Shown: positions 46,536 through 64,000 of the stretch, piece after piece | How the letters are laid out: each line of letters starts with the position of its first letter | Numbering within the stretch: the first letter of the stretch is position 1 | Assembly (NCBI RefSeq): GCF_932526225.1 | Contig: NC_064037.1 | Coordinates: forward strand, 1,488,001-1,552,000 | Direction of reading: 5' to 3' | DNA: 64,000 nucleotides | Source: Nematostella vectensis | Taxonomy: Eukaryota; Cnidaria; Anthozoa; Actiniaria; Edwardsiidae | Program-made: the position numbers and the translations under genes | The notes under the pieces: model-generated | Told to the model about the DNA's origin: nothing | The model's database searches: none | What the model saw: the letters and a program-made list of their open reading frames with translations, nothing else

Positions 46536-49500
46536 CTAGTTACATGGGAACTTGATTTTATGAGTTTGTTTGTATTTGCTCCTCATGACATACACAAGGG
46601 TGGTCATGTTCCCAAAGAAGAGAACAAAGAAGGTGATGCTTAAAGCCAATACCTGAAAGAGAAAAAAATAGTAACATTGCAAAAAACTTCATTTGTTCGT
46701 ATAAAGAGATGGTGCAATTGTCTGGGAGGTATGCAGCCATACAGCGGGTGACAGGAGCAAAAAATGGCAAAATTAAAATTGTAAGGTTGTGTTAGCTTAC
46801 ATTTTGTTTATATTTTGCCTATAGGTTCCTTGCATAATATAAAACAAAATAAGCTTTAGTATTTTTGGTAGATGATCTGTTCCTGAGATATGATTGAGCA
46901 AAGTTGCCATAGATCATAAAAAAGTAGCAAATTTGGCCCAAATTGGGCAATTTCAGACAAATCAAGAGTCTTATAATTTGCAATATCTCAAGAACAGATT
47001 ATCTACCAAAAAATACTAAAGCTTATTTTGTTTTATATTACACAAGGAACATCTATGTAAAAAATCAAGCGAATATAAGCTAACACTACCTTACAATTTG
47101 AACTTTGCCATTTTTGCCCCTGTCACAGCGGGTATCATATGGAAAAACGATATAGAAATTGACAATCCTTCAATAACAAATAACCCACGTTTTTGCTGAC
47201 TGGGGGAGTGGGGGGGGGTTGTGCAGCCCCTGCCCCCTCTAAGTGGCTGGTTGATAGAACATACCTGCCACTCTAAACAGGATGGGTGATGGAAAAACAC
47301 AAACAGTGTGTAGGCATTGTACAGCTGAAACAACTGAGAATAGAAACAATGAATGTCAAGCACATCATCATCATCATCATTCATGATTAACATTACATCA
47401 TCATATGAAGCATCATCAATATCACCACCCCCACCAGCATAATCTTCATTAACTTTATAAAGCATAATAATTATCAACAGCACCCAGAAATCCAGTCATT
47501 ATGTAACATCATCATCATTACAGGGCCGTAGCCAGCATGAGGCAAGTGAGTCATTCGCTTTGGTAAAGTTTTGATGTTTAGTGTTTCACAATTGAAACAC
47601 CTGCTTTTGTTGGATTTATCATCCAGTGGCTATCTTTTCCTCGGTTAAATTTTGATTCTGGCCACAGGCCTGAATTATGAAGCATAAATGGTGTCATCAT
47701 CTTGTTTTTTTTTTATTCCAAACCAATTCAGGTCAAATTAGTGACCATCATGTGAATGTCAACACTACAGTATCATAGTGCATACCATTTACCATTGTGT
47801 ACCATCATGTAAATTTCAACACTACAGTAATACAGTGCATACCATTCACCATTGTGTCAAGTCATAAACACTTACATATCCAAAGATGAGGAATGGAAGG
47901 ACAAAACCAAGACCCCGGAACATCCAGGTATGAAAACCATCTGCCAAAGAAAAGAAAAAACTCATGTTGTTCAAGTTGTCCCACTCTTAGGAAATATCTG
48001 TGCCTTTGCGTCTCTCTAGCAGCCCAAGTGATCAACATGCACCCCATGAGACAGATCAATAAGACCAGATGAGTTTTTGTTAAAGAAGACCAGTCATGCC
48101 GCCATGCTCCTGCTCAATGGAGAGTCACACAAAACATCCATTTCCATCGGCTCATTCAAGCAAGTAACCAAGATATATTTTTATCAAATATAGTCAATAA
48201 AATATCAGAGTTCATTCATAGATAACTATTTTGAAGTTTCCTTGTGAATAAACAACTGTATTTTCAATGTTAAACAATAACAAAGGAGTGGGTGATTGAC
48301 ATTCTTTCATGAAAAACCAACTAGAGGAAAACCATTCTCAAAATGCTTCAGAACATTTTCGATGTGCAGTGAAAAGGAAGGTCTAAACACTCACCCAAGG
48401 TGACATCCATGCCATAGCTGACACCTAAGGCTCTCAACCGGTACAAGACACCACTCTGATACCTATACTGGATGAGCTGGACAAAGCTTAGATAACAGGA
48501 AAACACAAAGAACTGCCCTCGAAACATCTGGTAGATTGTCCCTTCAGGCCTGGAAAATCGAATTAAAAATATCCATTAGCCACTGAACATAAGAGCCCAT
48601 ATACAAGAAAACTTTAAAAAAAATCCACAATTTTAGTCTGTTAATTACTTAAATTACAATTAATGACATCTTAATTACTTGCTTGAATTATTGGATGGAC
48701 ATTAATGCATGGATTGCATGAAATGTAGCACTGTACAACAACCTTTTTTTATTATGAAAGTGACAAAAAATAAAGACAAAAGTACCCGAGGTGAAAGCTA
48801 AAAACATCTCATTTGTGTGCCCTGAAAGAGGTAAACATTTGGTTTGCGTGAGATTGATATATTTTGGAAATGAGCTATTTGGAAACACTATTGCAAGCCA
48901 TCCAGTTCATTTATGACCTTTGAATGGTTGCCAAGAAAAATTACAACCAGTTGCTCATGTGTGGAATAATTGATAATGATAATAAATGATCAATACATGT
49001 ACTGTACATACTTGCTTACATATTTCTATACTCACCATATTAACAGGAGACCAGAGAGAAGAATTGAGAAATAGTGATGTAACACCCACCAGCCTTTTAT
49101 TCTATAAAAAAGACACAATTTATAGTGACAAAAAATACTATTAAGATTTAAGATCCCCCATCCAAACAGCTTCAACATCGACCAGAGATCAGAAAAAGTT
49201 CATTTGTTCATTTCTTATCCCAGGGGGGGGGGGGGGGGGGGCATGAGGATACTGTGGGGAGGCCTCGAAAAATTTCCGAGGTCTAAATGGGGGGAAAAGA
49301 TAAGGGGGGGGAGCATGGAAAATTTTGTTCCTCCTGGAGGGGGGGTAACTAATTTTATCCCTTACTTTTATCAAAATCCTTACCAACTCGGGATAATAAC
49401 TTAACTTTCCCTAAGTAATAGAAATAAACAGATAAATATTTTCTCATGCTCACCTTGAGCCATTGGCAATAAGTATGTGTTCTTGTAGAGTCAGTGTGCT

Positions 49501-52500
49501 GTAGTACCAGACTAAAATTCCATGAAATATGCTATCTGTTATTCTGAAAGAAAACAAAGAAAAATGATCATTTTGTAGCCTGTGAAGCAAGCATTCTAAT
49601 GGGTTTCAGCACAGAGAATGACCGAAGATCAAGATTTTCAATGTTTTGCCTCTGCTGCTAATCATTTTGTTATAAGAAGTTATGTACAAACCATTTCTGT
49701 GGGCATGGGGCAAACAAAAGCCTAAAAAAGTCTGTTATTTTGATGAGTTCGTCCAAAATCCAAATGGAAATGCTTCCTAGAAGCAGGCCAAAACATGCTG
49801 TGTTACTGACCTGTAATTGCAGATATACAGATTGGAGAATGCAAATACCAGACAAAGAACGGTCATCTTTAGTTTGAAGGTTTCATAGTTATCTTTGTAT
49901 TCAAGCCTAAAAATGTCAACATTTGAGAGATGGTAAACGGATATCTACTGTATGCTAACTAAAATAATAAATTAAAAATATAACATTACAGTAGCTTACT
50001 TTTTCTGGTAGAGAGAAACGTCAATATTTCCTAAGCACAGCCTCAAGAATGACCTGAAATATAATAATTGGTTAACTGCTGGAAAAAACTGTTTTGTCTA
50101 AAAAAAGTATTTTTTTTTTGCTGTTACAGAAACTACATTTATAAGAATCGTAATATTGCTATTAGCCATTTAGAGAAAGTATTTGAAATAACTGCATGTA
50201 ATTATTTTTCTCTTTGTTTTCCTTTTGTTTTCCATTTGTTGCTGTCGTTATGTCCATTTTTTCCTTTTATTCTATAGGGTAACACTTGACTTGGAGCTAT
50301 GCTCTGTTGCGTTAACCTTACCGCTATTCATAATATGTGTTTTAGTGGTAGAAGCCTCATAAATAAATAAATAAATAAATAAATATAAAGAATTGGTGAA
50401 TGAAGAAAAATACACTTGACATCTTTACCAGGCACGGCAGGCCTGTTTCCAGACAGCTTTATTTGCATCTCTTTTCGGGTGCAATTATACAAGGGGCATT
50501 TGCCATTTATGTTGGCTTGACAAGAATTTTGGCACAAGGCAGCATGCGCTTTGGAGTTCATTATGTTTGTTTAATGAGCATTCACTTGGACAGCATAATA
50601 TAAAGTATTTCTCTATTATGCAGAGGTTGCACCTTTTGGATCTATTGCATATGAGGGGAGGCACGTTCCTGGACGCTCCAGTTGATCAAGTGGGTTTATT
50701 AGCGTCTTTAAGTGCCTGAAGATAGACAAATAAAGCTGTCTCAAAACAGGCCTGTTGTGCCTGGTGAAAATGTGAAGTGTATTTTTCTTCATACACCAAT
50801 TCTTGATAACTACTGTAGCTTTCCATCCAGGTTAAGCAGTGTTAGGCTAGTATGGAATACACAGAACCATAGTCTAATTAAATAGATAGATTGAAAATAA
50901 ATTAATTAATAAGAAAATAAATAATAAATAAATAAATTAATTAATATACCCTGCTGATGAAGGAAGACTCATTTCCAATTCCTTCAGCTTGTTCTTTAGT
51001 TCAGTTATCCTAAACTGAAGTTCAGCTACTTTCTTTCTGGATTCAGGAGTCTGGTCTTGCCTTTCAAGTCTAAGAAAAAATATATAAGCCATGTCATTAT
51101 TTTTGTCCTAATTAAACCCAATTTCTTTTTACTCAAGCTACACTAACAGGGGTGCAGCATTCCAGGGAGGGCAACAGTGAACAGAGTCTCTAAATGTTTT
51201 TTTTCTTGGCTTTAAATAATGTATCATGTACTGTATTTCAGGCTGCTAGAAAGGAAAACAGGGTTGTTTGAGCCCCCACCTGGCTACAACCCTGCCTGTT
51301 GTTAGAAATAGCTTCAATTTATTTGCCCTTTACCTTGCCAGGGACTGAACGAAGTCTTTTATTTTCCTTTTGATCAAGTTCACCATTGAAATGCAAGACT
51401 TTTGGCTTTTGTGGTACTCATCCATTTTCTTCTGATATTCCACAAATTTGGTTTGCTGAAATAAAAAATTAACAAATAAACTAGTAGATAGATTTGGGAG
51501 CCTAGTTGGCGCAGTTGGCAGAGCGTCACTCTTTTGTGCCTCTGCCTCTTCCACTGAGTTCTGGGTTCTATTCCCGGTTCCGACGTGAGTTTAGTTAGTT
51601 GGTCTCGCCTTTGCTCCGAGGGTTTTTCTCAGGGTTCTCCGGTTTTCATCCTTCCACAAAACCAACAATTTGGATCTTAGCTGTGATCCGTGGTCAGACA
51701 TGAGTTGTATGGCGGCTGCCTGAGGCGCCTTCCCATGCCTTCAACTCGACCACGTCTGAATCTGCGCTCACGCAATTCAGCTTCCCATGCAACGAGAGTG
51801 ATTAGCTACTCCAATTTATTTATTTATTTAGATGAAAAAATGTAACAAATGAATATCCATTATAACTGAAGATAAATTTGCATTCTTATGTAGTAGACAA
51901 GGATACAGTAGCCCTCCTCACTTAATTGGAAAATTCAAACTCAAATTCACTCTATTAAAAAATATCAGAATAAAAACAAAACATTTAAAGGGTTTTAGAA
52001 ATGTGTAAATATCCAAATTTTCATAACATGCCCTCCCAAGACAATTCCCAACACGAAACTGCTGTCTGGTATCCGTACCATCTGTTATAGCATTTGTACA
52101 ATTGTACATACATGGAAATTAACAAGAAATCTATCAGAGTTTATATATGCCTTTGCAATCATTTGATGTATTTGATCCTTCTGTTTCAGTTAATTCCAGA
52201 TATTGGACACATTGGTTTAAAACTCATTGGAAACGTGCACAACATGTTGAAAAGTTCATTGTCAAGCCAATCAAATTCCCTCCTTTAGGGTGAATGTTTA
52301 CATGCTTTCTCTAAACAAACAAAATAGATACAAATTTCCCAACAAAGTTTTTAACAAGTGCAGACATGTGCTTGCAGGCAATCGCAAATATGCATTCTTC
52401 TGTGTATATGATTGATGATAAAGAGAAAAACACACAAAACACAACGTGTTTACCTGCAAAATCACGTGGCATCTGTAAACAAGGACATGATCATTTTCTT

Positions 52501-52755
52501 GTATAAATTCGAAAATTTATAGTTTGATGTGATTAAAATTAGGTAGAAGGCCCCAAAGATCATAACATTAAGCCAAAAACAACTTAGCATTTTGTATTTT
52601 ATAAAATAACTTTGGGGATGAAAAAGATGCCTGACCACAAAAATATTTACAAAGAACTAAAAAAAGCAAACCTTGAAATTCTGAAAATCGTCTTCAACGC
52701 ACCGCCACTCTTCGTCCCATTCTTTGAGGGTCGAAATTTCTGCGATCGCTGCCAT
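46536..52755 (-). CDS. TMEM120: TMEM120 (TACAN/NET29 family) membrane protein, 345 aa, complete
   Basis: Eleven exons in transcript order: 52672-52755, 51334-51455, 50950-51069, 50000-50053, 49811-49906, 49454-49543, 49036-49101, 48395-48549, 47876-47940, 47265-47333, 46536-46652 (1038 nt with stop; vertebrate TMEM120A is about 343 residues). An N-terminal coiled coil ([35 protein letters not shown]) precedes the family's six-TM fold: [11 protein letters not shown] hinge, [75 protein letters not shown]. The WVLHHY His region is the part compared with fatty-acid elongases and CoA binding. TMEM120 proteins sit in the ER and inner nuclear membrane and act in adipocyte lipid metabolism; the claimed mechanosensitive channel role is disputed. 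Which vertebrate paralog (A or B) is closer cannot be judged. Its introns hold a SINE and two foldback elements. Confidence 0.96.
46742..47133. mobile_element. Foldback/MITE-like element with 150-bp inverted arms
   Basis: Left arm (about 46749-46902) and right arm (about 46978-47130) are reverse complements. Both contain gtgacagg, ataaaacaaaataagcttta, tagtatttttggtaga and atctgttc.tgagatat. The centre of about 75 bp has tttggcccaaattgggcaa, itself near-palindromic. It lies in the last TMEM120 intron. No coding sequence. Confidence 0.9.
49205..49345. repeat. G-rich tract cluster
   Basis: A run of about 18 G at 49216-49240 followed by three further G7 runs and aaaatttccgaggt in a TMEM120 intron. 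It may be a TE end (cccaggggggg edge) and could form G-quadruplexes on the plus strand. Confidence 0.6.
50390..50812. mobile_element. MITE with about 78-bp terminal inverted repeats
   Basis: Left end agaattggtg then tgaagaaaaatacacttgac, ccaggcac and caggcctgtttc through agacagctttatttg. The reverse complement of the right end (about 50730-50812) repeats these in order. Interior about 260 bp, non-coding. It lies in a TMEM120 intron beside an (aaat)n tract. A related half (aaacagacctgtagg and tttgtatttttctcaaac) is at about 56475-56530. Confidence 0.88.
51490..51832 (+). mobile_element. tRNA-derived SINE
   Basis: Starts with a tRNA-like head: A box tggcgcagttgg (about 51507) and B box ggttctattcc (about 51565; one change from GGTTCGANTCC). 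A body follows with ctccgagggtttttctcagg and gttctccggttttc, a phrase I associate with widespread cnidarian SINEs. The tail runs into atttatttatttattt. It lies in a TMEM120 intron, antisense to that gene. No intact tRNA cloverleaf is claimed. Confidence 0.85.
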
Positions 52756-53440
52756 GTTTGGTTAGAATGGTAGCGAGTGCAGTTATAAACCTCTCTGTAC
52801 GACGAGTTTTACAGGAAACCAAGTAAAGTTAGTATAACCTAGCGAACACAAAGCATCAACAACTGACGACCTGTGCCAAACTTCTCCAATCTCGTTCCCA
52901 GAGCCCACGTACCTTTTGTGCCAGCTAGCGCATGCGTAGTGGGAAGAAGCGCTGGTTGGCGCGCGCCAAAAACTCGAAATTTTGAATCGCGGGAAAACAG
53001 TCAAACCTTGCCAGACACAAAAAAAAAACGAAAATTAGCAACGAAAGGAATATAAAATAATAAATGGCGCGAGTAAGTTGCTTTGCATCATTGTATATAA
53101 TTGCGCTACATTTAAGGGTGTTTTTTTTAATGTTCCTATTTCTTTTTTAATTTTTCTACTGGACTGACTGATGATAGAACAGAGAAGCTCCGAATGATTA
53201 CGTAATAAATAATGACTACCACGGCGGCTTATAAAAGCGCTTTCGCCTTTTATTTATTTTTTATCGGTTTTACGTTGCGTGACGCGTGACAGTGATATAA
53301 CACGACCTTCTTTTACGACCTTTGGTTTGTCGAGACCGCTTTGCATGCTGGTATTTTCGCATTACGTTGACAACGCGCATGCGCTAATTGCCCTGTCCGG
53401 GTTTCTTGTGTAGTTTCTGCTTCAACTTTGCAGAATAAAA
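52756..53440. promoter_or_regulatory. Shared divergent promoter region, TMEM120 / HADHA
   Basis: Only 685 bp separate the start codons of TMEM120 (minus) and HADHA (plus). CpG-containing segments (about 52915-52990 and 53340-53400, e.g. gcgcatgcgctaattgcc) are richer in GC than the flanks. No TATA box is placed convincingly. Inference: a bidirectional promoter for two metabolic genes. Confidence 0.5.
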
Positions 53441-63652
<10,212 letters not shown>

Positions 63653-64000
63653 GTAGGTATAGAGTTGACATTATTTAGGATATTCAGAGATTTCAGCAGT
63701 ATAGTCACAACATATACTGGCCAACTAGATACCTTGCAACGCCCCACGCAAGCCAAGACACATACACGCAGAGCATATTTCTCAACTGTTTCTGATTAAA
63801 ACAGTAGTAGACTGTAACAGTTTTGCCCAAAACATAGTTTCCACACCTGCAAATGTGCCTGCTTTCAAGGCTTTACGTAGCTATGTACCTACAAATAGCT
63901 AGGCTGCGTTATGCATTTATATTATTTATTCAAGGTACAGTAGCGTAGAATAATAAAGTGAAGTGAACATCTCAGGCTGTTTATAAAATGCTTATGGGAA
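63653..64000. other. Start of the next HADHA intron; no exon seen
   Basis: No continuation of the HADHA frame is found before the edge. At 63940-63985 the text tagaataataaagtgaagtg then aacatctcagg resembles exon 17 and may be a decayed duplicate. Confidence 0.5.

Noticed and set aside
51497-51575. Functional tRNA gene
   Set aside because: Has A and B boxes, but the arms do not form a clean cloverleaf and the unit continues into a SINE body.
52455-52473. 19-nt TMEM120 micro-exon bounded by AG and GT
   Set aside because: It would shift the frame; joining 52672 directly to 51455 keeps phase and the family length.

Overview
The window looks like nuclear DNA of a cnidarian, most likely a sea anemone such as Nematostella. 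This is an inference from the gene types, the GT-AG introns, the SINE and the very high minisatellite content; no search was run. Five intron-containing genes and one single-exon gene could be rebuilt with consistent reading phase across every junction. The four complete multi-exon genes each sum to a multiple of three.

Layout. 1-4126: no supported gene; a 16-bp minisatellite (2495-3690) and pyrimidine-rich repeats. 4127-18856 (+): a 17-exon gene for a 2522-residue type I membrane protein (signal peptide, EMI-like module, seven EGF modules, two sushi domains, another EGF, a large unrecognised ectodomain, two Ig domains, a furin-type site, a GCC2/GCC3-like Cys module, one TM helix and a tail with NPxY-like motifs). 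18857-20731: convergent 3' ends carrying a 180-bp inverted repeat. 20732-31547 (-): a 10-exon gene for an 819-residue protein with three tandem MATH domains, a coiled coil and a 2'-5'-oligoadenylate-synthetase-like domain that has lost its catalytic aspartates. A rhodopsin-type GPCR (28310-29308, -) is nested in its first intron. 35090-42202 (-): flotillin-2, complete. 46536-52755 (-): TMEM120/TACAN, complete. 53441 to beyond the right edge (+): the mitochondrial trifunctional protein alpha subunit (HADHA), 5' portion, head-to-head with TMEM120.

Two observations stand out. First, the MATH-coiled-coil-OAS fusion: a TRAF-like assembly module joined to a pseudo-nucleotidyltransferase of the dsRNA-sensing OAS family, with Gln, Gln and Thr where the three metal-binding Asp should be. 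Second, a recurring pattern: many tandem arrays are built from the edge of a coding exon plus its own splice site. It is seen at the donors of exons 8 and 12 of the EGF/sushi gene, at the exon 6 donor and last acceptor of the MATH-OAS gene, at the exon 4 donor of flotillin-2, at both sides of HADHA exon 14, and at the 3' end of the GPCR. In each splice-site array only the exon-proximal site keeps the frame open; every examined extra copy leads to an in-frame stop.

The genes do not form one pathway. Flotillin-2, TMEM120 and HADHA are conserved housekeeping genes. The EGF/sushi/Ig receptor and the MATH-OAS gene are the lineage-specific, possibly immune-related part. Mobile sequence includes a tRNA-derived SINE, several foldback or MITE-like elements, and (TCA)n tracts.
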